Assembly (NCBI GenBank): GCA_021807065.1
Contig: JAKAPO010000018.1
Location: 1 to 16,374, forward strand
Direction: 5' to 3'
DNA length: 16,374 bases
From: a bacterium
Lineage (GTDB): Bacteria > Vulcanimicrobiota > Vulcanimicrobiia > Vulcanimicrobiales > Vulcanimicrobiaceae
The position numbers and the translations under genes were made by a program. The notes beneath the pieces were generated by a model. The model was not told the origin of the DNA and did no database searches. It saw nothing but the letters and a program-made list of their open reading frames with translations. Shown piece by piece: positions 1 through 6,147 of this stretch. The first letter of the stretch is position 1. The number at the start of each line of letters is the position of its first letter.

Positions 1-185
1 CACGAATAACGCCGCTCGATGCCGCTGTTCCCAAATACCGGCAACAGCCGCTCCACCACGGCTTCTTGACTGAATACCACGCGCACGCGGCGGGTGATAT
101 CCTCTTGATCGAGTTCGTACGGCGGGACCGCGGTCGCGATTGCCGTCAGGCGGGGCAGGGCAGGCATCGGGGTGACATTCGTCAC
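1..185 (-). CDS. Type III polyketide synthase-like protein, N-terminal fragment (runs off the left edge)
   Basis: The minus strand is open from a GTG at 185 to the first base of the window, 61 complete codons. The protein contains AIATAVPPYELDQ near residues 14-27 and ends in GNSGIERRYS. These match the start of chalcone/stilbene synthase-type (type III) polyketide synthases, where an ATAVPP segment and a 'TGIERRY' segment are typical. The family condenses malonyl-CoA units on an acyl-CoA starter; the catalytic Cys-His-Asn residues lie beyond the window. GTG 185 is preferred over ATG 167 because AAAGG lies 6 nt upstream of the GTG and nothing comparable precedes the ATG. The gene diverges from the IF-1 gene, with only about 33 bp between the two candidate starts. 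A related thiolase-fold enzyme (KAS III-like) is the main alternative. Confidence 0.6.
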   Translation of the reverse strand, partial: MTNVTPMPALPRLTAIATAVPPYELDQEDITRRVRVVFSQEAVVERLLPVFGNSGIERRYS

Positions 186-188
186 AAC

Positions 189-218
189 TTGCCTTTGGCC
201 CCGGACTTATGCGATAGT
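189..218 (+). promoter_or_regulatory. Possible sigma-70-type promoter in front of infA
   Basis: TTGCCT (189-194) and GATAGT (213-218) are separated by 18 nt and match four of six consensus positions each. The minus-10 box abuts ATG 219 directly. If this promoter is real, transcription would start inside the annotated N-terminal extension, which would favour a start downstream of ATG 219. Evidence is by pattern only. Confidence 0.25.
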
Positions 219-557
219 ATGGGCCACAAATTCAATCGAGACAGGGGCTTCGCTATTCCAAGTCGCAATCGAAAACGCGTCCGACGCGAGGAGCGCGCGC
301 CAAAGGCGCCCACGCAGGACACCAAAGAGCAGCCGCTCGAGGTCTTCGGGACCATCAAGCAGGTCTTCCCGAGCACGACCTTCTCGGTCGAACTGGACAA
401 CGGCCACGTCATCCTCGCCCACATCGCCGGGCGGCTGCGCCGTCACCGCATCAAGATACTCCCCGGCGACCGGGTTGACGTCGAGATCTCACCGTACGAT
501 CTCACGAAGGGCCGAATCGTCTACCGTTACCGCGCCGGCGAACCCCGCCGCACCTAG
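219..557 (+). CDS. infA: Translation initiation factor IF-1, N-terminally extended
   Basis: Residues 40-106 form a complete IF-1 OB fold: LEVFGTIKQVFPSTTFSVEL, NGHVILAHIAGRLRRH, ILPGDRVDVEISPYDLTKGRI and the ending VYRYR all align with the classical 72-residue factor. IF-1 binds the ribosomal A site on the 30S subunit and assists IF-2 and IF-3 during initiation. From ATG 219 the protein is 112 residues, with about 40 extra basic, low-complexity residues (SRNRKRVRREERAPKAP...) in front of the domain. ATG 219 has no visible Shine-Dalgarno sequence. An ATT at 255 has AGGGG at 243-247 with 7-nt spacing and would remove 12 residues; AUU starts are known for infC, so this is possible but unproven. 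The gene stands alone rather than in a ribosomal-protein cluster, so it may be a second copy. Confidence 0.88.
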   Translation: MGHKFNRDRGFAIPSRNRKRVRREERAPKAPTQDTKEQPLEVFGTIKQVFPSTTFSVELDNGHVILAHIAGRLRRHRIKILPGDRVDVEISPYDLTKGRIVYRYRAGEPRRT

Positions 558-565
558 TTTCGTTT

Positions 566-695
566 TGTCATCCCGAGCGAGCGACGTGCGCGAGCACGGA
601 GCGACGTCGAGGGAGGCGCATCACACCTCTGCCCGCAAATGATTGGATAGGACCCTTCGACGTCGCACGCACGTGCGTGCGCTCTGTCATCCCGA
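566..695. repeat. REP-like intergenic repeat element with inverted and terminal direct repeats
   Basis: The block between infA and the first VPS10 gene is bounded by a direct repeat, TGTCATCCCGA, at 566-576 and 685-695. Inside it, 601-613 (GCGACGTCGAGGG) pairs with 653-666 as an inverted repeat with one bulged T and a loop of about 39 nt. An 18-nt perfect palindrome lies at 664-681. There is no convincing coding frame between 558 and 686. 'TGTCATCCCGAG' blocks of this kind are common dispersed intergenic repeats in environmental bacterial genomes (general knowledge, not checked here). The right-hand copy supplies the stop codon and last codons of the VPS10 gene. It may also act as a terminator or mRNA-end stabiliser for the converging genes. 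Confidence 0.5.
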
Positions 696-3677
696 TAAAG
701 TGGACCAGCGCCGCTTGAGCAACGAGTACTCGCCTCGCAATCTTGCGGAGTAATCGAGCTGCGTCTGCGTCGGTGGCTGGAAAGACGAACTGCCGATGCG
801 ACCGATGAGATCCATGAGCTTGTCGCGCAGTCCGGCCGGCCCGCCGAGATCCTCGACGTTTCGCGGATTATAGGTGAGCCGAGCACGAAATGCGAGCAGC
901 GCTCGCCGCGTCGCCCCATTGGCATGCTTCAAGCGTCGATCGATGGCGTTGAGCATCACGTCGACGCCGCTGAGTTCGTCGAGAAGCCGCGCCATCGTGT
1001 CGTGACGCAACTGCATCTGTTCGGCCGTGAGGTGGTCGCGCGGATCCTGGAGCACGACGACGCGCTGCTGCCGCGTGACGCCGTCAGCGATCAGACGCAC
1101 GGTGTAGGTTCCGGGAACCGCTTCCGCGCCTTCCTTCGGACCACGGTTCTGCTCGAAGGTCCCGGCCCAGCGTACCGGTCCGTCTTCTTGCAGATCCCAT
1201 GCGGTGCGATTGAGCCCTGGATGATCGGGCACGTCGCTCTTGCCGCGGAGATGCCGGATAATGTGTCCTTGAGCGTTCAGAATCTCTATTTCTATATGAC
1301 GCGCCTCCTTCGGCAGGGCGTACGTGATGAGCGCACCGTACGCGACGTTCGGTCCGGCGAACTCGTTGCTAGGCAGCGAACCGCTCTCAAACGAGTTGAT
1401 CGGAGAGGCTTGATACCACCGGTACGTCTGGCGGATCGGAAAGAGTTGCGTCCGGCCGGGATTCGCGGGATGCTGCACGGCCGCGATGTCGTCGAGAATC
1501 CAGATCCCTCGGCCGTGCGCAGCGACGATGAGATCGTTCGAGTTCGTGTCGACCTCGATATCGTAGATCGCCGTGGCGGGCATGTTTAGACGCAGCGACT
1601 GCCAATGCTTGCCGCGGTCCCATGACGCCCAAACGCCGCGTTGTGTCCCGGCATAGAGCAGATTGGGATTTCGCGGATCCTGCCGCACGACGCGAACGAA
1701 CAGGTCTTTGGGCATGTTACCGTCGATCGAGCGCCAGTGCGCGCCGTAGTCGGTCGTTTCGAAGAGATGCGGACGGTTGTCGCCGAGCATGTGATCGTCG
1801 ACGGCTGCAAATGCCGTCGCGGCGTCGTCGGGGCTCGCGTCGACGGTCGCGACGCGTCCCCAATGCGGAAACGCATGAGGCGTAACGTTGCTCCAATGGA
1901 CCTCGCCGGTTTGATCGAGGTCACGCGTCAGCCACACCAAGCCGTCGTCGGTACCAATCCACGCTACGCTCGGATCGACTTTTGAAACCTCGATGTCCAA
2001 AATCGTATCTGAGGTTTCTGCACCAGACATGTCGGCGTCGACCGGACCTCCGGGAGTGCCCTGGTGCGCGCGATCGTTCCTGGTGAGATCGGGGCTGATC
2101 GCGTTCCAGTGCATCCCGTGATCGCTGCTGGCGAACACGACGTTCCCCCCGACGAGCGCGGTTCCATCTGATTCGAACGCGATCGGGCTGTCCCAGTTGA
2201 ACCGGTGGCGCGTCTGCGACGCCGGACGATCGCTGTTCATCTGCGCGTCGGGCGAGACTTCGTACGTCTGGTGCGTCGTCGTGTCGTACAGGAAGACTTG
2301 ACCGGTGTCCGAGGCCGTCGAAGTCGACCAAATGAGATTCGGATCCTTGGGGTCGTACATGGCCCACATTCCGTCGCCGCCGCCGATCGTCTCCCAGTCG
2401 CGGTTGAGCACGCCGAGCCCGCTTGGCCCGTTGCTCCATCCGCACCACGAATTATCGTCTTGCAGGCCAAAACAGACGTGATAGTTTGGGACGTCGTTAT
2501 CGTACGAGACGTGATACGGCTGCGCGAAGGGCAGATCGTAGGGCTGCTTCCACTCCGCGCCGCCGTTCATCGATTCGATGACGCCTTCATCCGAACCGAC
2601 GATGATACGCCGTCCGCCGCTCGACCACCAAGCGACGTGATAGTCCCAGCCTGCATTCTTCGAGATTGCCTTGAAGGTCTCGCCCCCGTTTGTCGACATC
2701 GACAAGATCAAGCCGACGCTGATGACGCGATCGTTGTTCGCGGGATCGACGAAGATGCGCGAAAAATAGAATCGCCTCGCGCCGACGAGCGGATTGTGCG
2801 GCATCAGCCGCCAGGTCGTACCGCCGTCGTCGGAACGCCATAAGTCACCTTCGCGCGATTGAATGACCGCGTAGATGCGGCCATGCGTTCCCGCAGCTAA
2901 ACCGATGCGGCCGGTAACCCCCTGCGGCAAACCGTGGCCGCGCAAGCGATGCCACGTTTGCCCGTTATCGTCGGATCGAAAGATCCCGCCGCCGGGGCCA
3001 CCGCTACGCATCGTCCATGGCTTGCGCCGAAAGGTGTACAGGCCGGCGAACAGCGTGTCGGGGTGATCGGGAACACGGACGAGATCCGATGCGCCGGTGC
3101 TCGGTCCGACGTAGAGGGCGTGCCGCCAGTGCGTTCCACCGTCCGTCGTCACGTAGACGCCGCGCGTTTGGTTGTTTCGAAAGATCTGTCCCAGTACCGC
3201 AACCGCAACGTGGCGTGCATTGCGTGGATCGATCGAGATCGCCGAGATCGAGCCGGCGTCCTCGAGACCGAGATGCACCCACGTTTCCCCACCGTTGCTC
3301 GAATGCCAGATGCCGTCGCCCTGCTCGACGTCGTTGCGCGGGTTGGATTCGCCCGTGCCGACCCAGACGTCGTTGGGATCGTGCGGAGCGACCGCAATGG
3401 CACCGATCGGCGCAACGGGTTCGGAATCGAAGACGGGGCTCCAACTCGTGCCGCCGTCGGTGCTCTTGAAGACGCCGCCGCCGGCGCCGCCTACGTAATA
3501 GATCTGTGCATCGGTGTTACTGCCGGCAACCGCGCTCGTGCGCCCGCCGGCGATGGCGGGACCGATACCACGGTACTTGAGCATGCCAAAGTTGTAGCCG
3601 GCCGCACGCAAGCCTGCCGGAGCGACGAACGCGGCAAGAATGCATAATTGAAAGAAGCCGACGGCGATTCTCTTCAT
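687..3677 (-). CDS. Secreted VPS10/sortilin-type beta-propeller protein, paralogue 1
   Basis: This 996-residue protein begins with a signal peptide (MKRIAVGFFQLCILAAFVAPAG, cleavage near residues 25-27). It then carries repeated Asp-box motifs of the S-x-D-x-G-x-T-W type: STDGGTSW, SSNGGETW, TTDGGTHW, SDDNGQTW, SDDGGTTW, SSDHGMHW, TTDYGAHW, SWDRGKHW. These mark the sortilin N-terminal/BNR beta-propeller fold. The last third contains an Ig-like segment (around 780-880, with VPGTYTVRLIADG) and a helical tail. Bacterial relatives are exported proteins of unknown role, often annotated as glycosyl hydrolase or 'sortilin-like'; no catalytic residues can be assigned. It is clearly homologous to the protein at 7985-11071 over nearly its full length. 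ATG 3677 has no RBS of its own at normal distance; it overlaps the stop of a seven-codon leader. The C-terminus and stop lie within a repeat element. Confidence 0.85.
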   Translation of the reverse strand: MKRIAVGFFQLCILAAFVAPAGLRAAGYNFGMLKYRGIGPAIAGGRTSAVAGSNTDAQIYYVGGAGGGVFKSTDGGTSWSPVFDSEPVAPIGAIAVAPHDPNDVWVGTGESNPRNDVEQGDGIWHSSNGGETWVHLGLEDAGSISAISIDPRNARHVAVAVLGQIFRNNQTRGVYVTTDGGTHWRHALYVGPSTGASDLVRVPDHPDTLFAGLYTFRRKPWTMRSGGPGGGIFRSDDNGQTWHRLRGHGLPQGVTGRIGLAAGTHGRIYAVIQSREGDLWRSDDGGTTWRLMPHNPLVGARRFYFSRIFVDPANNDRVISVGLILSMSTNGGETFKAISKNAGWDYHVAWWSSGGRRIIVGSDEGVIESMNGGAEWKQPYDLPFAQPYHVSYDNDVPNYHVCFGLQDDNSWCGWSNGPSGLGVLNRDWETIGGGDGMWAMYDPKDPNLIWSTSTASDTGQVFLYDTTTHQTYEVSPDAQMNSDRPASQTRHRFNWDSPIAFESDGTALVGGNVVFASSDHGMHWNAISPDLTRNDRAHQGTPGGPVDADMSGAETSDTILDIEVSKVDPSVAWIGTDDGLVWLTRDLDQTGEVHWSNVTPHAFPHWGRVATVDASPDDAATAFAAVDDHMLGDNRPHLFETTDYGAHWRSIDGNMPKDLFVRVVRQDPRNPNLLYAGTQRGVWASWDRGKHWQSLRLNMPATAIYDIEVDTNSNDLIVAAHGRGIWILDDIAAVQHPANPGRTQLFPIRQTYRWYQASPINSFESGSLPSNEFAGPNVAYGALITYALPKEARHIEIEILNAQGHIIRHLRGKSDVPDHPGLNRTAWDLQEDGPVRWAGTFEQNRGPKEGAEAVPGTYTVRLIADGVTRQQRVVVLQDPRDHLTAEQMQLRHDTMARLLDELSGVDVMLNAIDRRLKHANGATRRALLAFRARLTYNPRNVEDLGGPAGLRDKLMDLIGRIGSSSFQPPTQTQLDYSARLRGEYSLLKRRWSTLSG

Positions 3678-3697
3678 GCGCGTGGGATATCGCGCAT
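3674..3697 (-). CDS. Seven-codon leader peptide overlapping the VPS10 start
   Basis: The only strong Shine-Dalgarno sequence upstream of the VPS10 gene, AGGAGG (3711-3706), is 8 nt before an ATG at 3697 but 28 nt before the VPS10 ATG. The 3697 ATG opens the frame M-R-D-I-P-R-A-stop, and its TGA overlaps the VPS10 ATG as ATGA. This geometry suggests translation of the leader followed by reinitiation (translational coupling). No alternative start exists in the VPS10 frame up to the preceding gene. The leader has no run of a single amino acid, so classical attenuation is not suggested. Confidence 0.4.
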   Translation of the reverse strand: MRDIPRA

Positions 3698-3710
3698 GGA
3701 GGCCGCCTCC
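3698..3710 (-). promoter_or_regulatory. Hairpin sequestering the leader Shine-Dalgarno
   Basis: On the minus strand GGAGG (3710-3706) is followed by CGG and CCTCC (3702-3698), a five-bp all-strong stem with a three-nt loop that would bury the ribosome-binding site. It could lower initiation or respond to helper factors or temperature. The stem is short, so this is a structural suggestion only. Confidence 0.35.
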
Positions 3711-3712
3711 TG

Positions 3713-3752
3713 CTAGGAGTTTGTCGGACGTGGGCCGACGACGGGCTCCTAG
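3713..3752. terminator. Stem-loop at the end of the BON gene
   Basis: CTAGGAG (3713-3719) pairs with CTCCTAG (3746-3752), and inside it GTCGG (3723-3727) pairs with CCGAC (3735-3739), leaving a 7-nt loop. The structure includes the BON stop codon (3749-3751). There is no T-run, so it is more likely an intercistronic mRNA-processing or stability element, or a weak terminator, than a classical intrinsic terminator. Confidence 0.35.
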
Positions 3753-4282
3753 TGCCGAACGCTCAATTCGTCGGTAACGCCGCGAACTCCGGAGACCTTT
3801 TGCGCCGCCGCCACCATCGTCTGCTCGACGGAATGGCTCGGCACGGTGCCGAGGAGCGTGACGATGCCGTTTTTCGCATGAACCGTGACGTGGAATGCGT
3901 TCGCGCCAGTCTGCCCGACGAGTGCCCCATAGACGCGCACTGCAAGCGCATCGTCGCGTGCCGTCTGCCTGACACCGCGGAAGTTCGGATTGATCGAGAT
4001 CTGGTTACGAACGTCCTTGACGCCATCGACCTTCCACGTCACGTTCACGTAGGCATCGCGCTCGGCTATGCTCCGCGCAACCCCGGAGAGCGTCACGACG
4101 CCGTGATCGACCGAGACGTGAAGGGCGGAGGTCGAGTTTACGTCGACGTCGGCGAGACGCGCGCGTACCCCGGCGTAGATGAACGCATCGTTGACGGCCG
4201 TCTTGGCTCGGTGTCCGAGCGTGCCGGCAGCGGCCATCCCAACGATGGCAAGCCCGATCATGATGTTTGCTACGAATCGCAC
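3749..4282 (-). CDS. Exported protein with two BON domains
   Basis: This 177-residue protein has a short N-terminal hydrophobic export signal (FVANIMIGLAIVGMAAAGTLG) followed by two BON domains. The first is at about 38-98 (LHVSVDHGVVTLSGVARSIAERD...VDGVKDVRNQI). The second is at about 112-175 (FHVTVHAKNGIVTLLGTVPSHSVEQTMVAAAQKVSGVRGVTDEL). BON domains, as in OsmY, are periplasmic domains thought to bind phospholipid or envelope surfaces and are often stress induced. The GTG start at 4282 is chosen because GGGAGG lies 6 nt upstream; an internal ATG at 4261 would cut the signal. It lies 30 nt downstream of the small membrane protein gene and 51 nt upstream of the leader for the VPS10 gene, consistent with co-transcription. 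The individual role is unknown. Confidence 0.85.
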   Translation of the reverse strand: MRFVANIMIGLAIVGMAAAGTLGHRAKTAVNDAFIYAGVRARLADVDVNSTSALHVSVDHGVVTLSGVARSIAERDAYVNVTWKVDGVKDVRNQISINPNFRGVRQTARDDALAVRVYGALVGQTGANAFHVTVHAKNGIVTLLGTVPSHSVEQTMVAAAQKVSGVRGVTDELSVRH

Positions 4283-4312
4283 GTTGCGCCTCCCGTCAAT
4301 TTCTACCCAATA

Positions 4313-4609
4313 CTACTGTTTCGGCGCGAACGCGTTGTACATCGCCGCGAAGATCGCGCCGGTGATACCCGCGTACACGATCACGACCGCAATTGCGAGC
4401 AAGAGCCATGCGATAAACGGCCATCCGCCGAGGCCTGGATGCGACGCCATCATGCCGTGCATCCACGTGCCGCCCGGCCATGTTCCCCCTCGGTGCGACA
4501 TGCCGCCCATCCACCCCCATTGCATGAGGTGAAATGGCAAGGTCAAGAGGATCATGATGAGCGCGGTGAACGCCGAAGCGAATGTTGTAGCACGTATGCT
4601 GAGTTTCAT
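4313..4609 (-). CDS. Small two-helix membrane protein, DUF5676-like
   Basis: From ATG 4609 the protein has 98 residues. It begins MKLSIRATTFASAFTALIMI (TM1 about 8-28) and ends with a second helix (64-90) finishing GAIFAAMYNAF. The MKL start and the G-AIF-A-x-x-YN ending are those of DUF5676 membrane proteins. The loop between the helices is rich in Trp, Met, His and Gly (for example HLMQWGWMGGMSH, GTWMHGMMASH), a composition seen in metal-associated proteins, so copper or other metal contact is conceivable but only inferred. A GTG at 4618 is an alternative start, but the family start and a minus-10 box 7 nt upstream favour 4609 with a leaderless mRNA. It heads a likely operon with the BON gene. 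Confidence 0.65.
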   Translation of the reverse strand: MKLSIRATTFASAFTALIMILLTLPFHLMQWGWMGGMSHRGGTWPGGTWMHGMMASHPGLGGWPFIAWLLLAIAVVIVYAGITGAIFAAMYNAFAPKQ

Positions 4610-4648
4610 GGGTGCCACTATCCGCTCAACTTATGAACCTCTTATGAA
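4610..4648 (-). promoter_or_regulatory. Candidate promoter with 11-bp-period direct repeats (response-regulator-type site)
   Basis: Reading towards the DUF5676-like gene, TTCATAAG occurs twice (4648-4641 and 4637-4630) with a 3-nt gap, exactly 11 bp apart. A minus-10-like GATAGT (4622-4617) follows 7 nt before ATG 4609. No good minus-35 hexamer is present; the repeats occupy that place. OmpR/PhoB-family regulators typically bind direct repeats with 10-11-bp period overlapping a weak minus-35, so an activated promoter is a reasonable inference. The regulator is not in the window. Confidence 0.45.
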
Positions 4649-4787
4649 TGTAACGCCGATGCACCGGCAGCACGAGTCCCCTCCTGTTAGGATCGGCGAT
4701 CGGGCTTCGGACGACCTTCGTTATCGCAGCTACCTACAAGCCGATCGCTCGGGGGGCGCCGGCGGAGGCGTCGGGCGATCCATGTCG

Positions 4788-4961
4788 CTATGCCGTTTTC
4801 GGATGCGGCCAATACGGAGTTTCCCCGTCCGGTTTCGCGGGCAGCGGATTGGGCGGCCGATAAAATGCGGCGCCAGGCGGGCCTGCCGGTATCGCCGCCG
4901 GCGCGCCCGCAATACGTGCCGCCAGGAAAAGTGCGCTGATCACTTCAAACGTCGGTCCCAT
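4788..4961 (-). CDS. Possible small proline-rich hypothetical protein
   Basis: The 341-bp space between the DUF5676-like gene (start 4609) and the RNase gene (start 4960) holds the promoter region above and one minus-strand frame of 57 codons. It starts at an ATG at 4961 that overlaps the RNase ATG on the opposite strand. The predicted product has a weakly hydrophobic start (FEVISALFLAARIAG) and a proline-rich tail (FYRPPNPLPAKPDGETPYWP). There is no RBS and no recognised family. The frame could be fortuitous in G+C-rich DNA; it is recorded because nothing else occupies the stretch. Confidence 0.22.
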   Translation of the reverse strand: MGPTFEVISALFLAARIAGAPAAIPAGPPGAAFYRPPNPLPAKPDGETPYWPHPKTA

Positions 4962-5688
4962 GAAACGCGCAACCGTCGTTTTCCTTGTCGTGGCGCTGGT
5001 ACCGGCGATTGCCGGCGCAACGCTCAAACCTGCGGCGCACGGAGATTTCGGTCACTATACCTTCGCGCTCACGTGGCAGCCGGGAATCTGCGGCACCGGC
5101 GGCGGATGCTTGCGCGATCAACCGCATGCACCGTGGATCGGTTTGCATGGACTCTGGGCGTCCCGGCCTCGCGCGCTCATCGAAAGCGGCGTTACGGATC
5201 GCGAATGGTGGTCGAGGGGATGCGACTACTATCGGCACGACAGCTCGGCGCCTCCGATTTCCTCCGGCTTGCGACGAGCCTTAGACGCCGTCATGCCGCA
5301 CTTCAGGGATAGCCTGCTCACGCACGAGTACGACAAGCATGTCGCCTGCTTCGGGTTCAACGCGACGACGTTCTTCTCCACCGAACTCGCGATGCGACGA
5401 GCCGTGGTCGCGAGCGCCTTCGGGAGATATCTCGTGAGCCAAGCGGGGCGAAACGTCAGCCACGCTGCCGTCAGCAGTCAATTCGTCTCGGCGTTCTCGA
5501 CCGACAAGCGAACGTCCGTGCAATTGCGATGCGAGCGAAATGCCGCAGGTCAAACCGTGCTCACGCAGTTTTGGATCACAATACGCACCGGTGAGGTCGA
5601 TCGGTTCCCGAGCGCGTCGTCGCTGATGAACGCGCTGACGGATCAGGACACGTGTCCGCCGGTGTTCCTCGTTCCCGCTTGGCGCTAG
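4960..5688 (+). CDS. Periplasmic RNase T2-family ribonuclease (RNase I-like)
   Basis: This 242-residue protein has a signal peptide (MKRATVVFLVVALVPAIAGA) and both catalytic segments of the T2 family. CAS-1 is GLHGLW (61-66, catalytic His63). CAS-2 is LLTHEYDKHVACFG (119-132, with His122, Glu123, Lys126, His127). The opening YTFALTWQPGICG and the stretch FFSTELAMRRAV are close to enterobacterial RNase I. The enzyme cleaves RNA non-specifically through a 2',3'-cyclic phosphate intermediate, normally in the periplasm. Cysteines at 44, 50, 88 and 130 and two near the C-terminus fit disulfides. The RBS before ATG 4960 is weak. The gene is alone on its strand and converges with the minus-strand operon to its right; a function in nucleotide scavenging is inferred. 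Confidence 0.9.
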   Translation: MKRATVVFLVVALVPAIAGATLKPAAHGDFGHYTFALTWQPGICGTGGGCLRDQPHAPWIGLHGLWASRPRALIESGVTDREWWSRGCDYYRHDSSAPPISSGLRRALDAVMPHFRDSLLTHEYDKHVACFGFNATTFFSTELAMRRAVVASAFGRYLVSQAGRNVSHAAVSSQFVSAFSTDKRTSVQLRCERNAAGQTVLTQFWITIRTGEVDRFPSASSLMNALTDQDTCPPVFLVPAWR

Positions 5689-5698
5689 GAGCCTAGCG
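5683..5698. terminator. Palindrome between convergent genes
   Basis: CGCTAGG and CCTAGCG form a perfect 16-nt palindrome with an AG centre, containing the RNase stop codon and lying 9 nt from the stop of the convergent gene. The centre is too short for a relaxed hairpin loop and there is no T-tract, so a bidirectional terminator role is tentative. Confidence 0.25.
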
Positions 5699-5706
5699 GG
5701 CCGCGT

Positions 5707-6123
5707 TCACTGGCAAGGTAAGCTCATCCAATCGAGGCGGGAGCGTGGCGCCGGCAACCCCTTCGTACGAGCAACGTAGCTTTGCTTTGCGTAGGCGACA
5801 TGACCGTGGCAAATCTCTCTTCCGGTTACGGCTAAGTAAGCCGCAAACGTATGAAAGTGCCCCTGCGCGCAGTTCGGCGTGCAGTCATTCTCGTGCATCG
5901 TCGCCGTTGCGGTCGCAAACGGCGCTCCCCAGTTTCGCCAATGCACGCCGGTTGCGTAAACACCGCCGTCACCGCAGGCAAAAATCACCGACGTAGGGCG
6001 CACGATGGGTTTGCCGAGGCAGTTCGGCAGTGCCGCGATCGGTGCCGATCGACTCGACGCGGCCAGCGGAAGCGCCGCGGCCACGAAGATTGCGGCTCCA
6101 ATGCATGCACGACTGTTCATCAC
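5707..6123 (-). CDS. Small exported cysteine-rich protein of unknown function
   Basis: This 138-residue protein has a clear signal peptide (CIGAAIFVAAALPLAASS). The mature part has six cysteines (about 35, 50, 81, 85, 105, 137), enough for three disulfides. The pattern I-F-A-C-G-D-G-G, W-R-N-W-G, then END-C-T-P-N-C-A-Q-G-H-F resembles a family of small secreted proteins widespread in actinobacteria (PS-x-I-x-L-x-C-A-D...W-x-x-W...NDC-x-P-x-CA-x-G). No function is known to me for that family. GTG 6123 is immediately followed by ATG 6120; GAGGAG lies 5-8 nt upstream and could serve either. The gene is 24 nt downstream of the unrecognised protein at 6148-6975 and is the last member of the minus-strand run starting at 11071. 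Confidence 0.75.
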   Translation of the reverse strand: MMNSRACIGAAIFVAAALPLAASSRSAPIAALPNCLGKPIVRPTSVIFACGDGGVYATGVHWRNWGAPFATATATMHENDCTPNCAQGHFHTFAAYLAVTGREICHGHVAYAKQSYVARTKGLPAPRSRLDWMSLPCQ

Positions 6124-6147
6124 GCAACTCTCCTCATCAACTATAGG

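Noticed and set aside
664..681. 18-nt perfect palindrome as a stand-alone regulator site
   Set aside because: It lies inside the repeat block at a gene's 3' end, away from any start, so it is better seen as part of the repeat.
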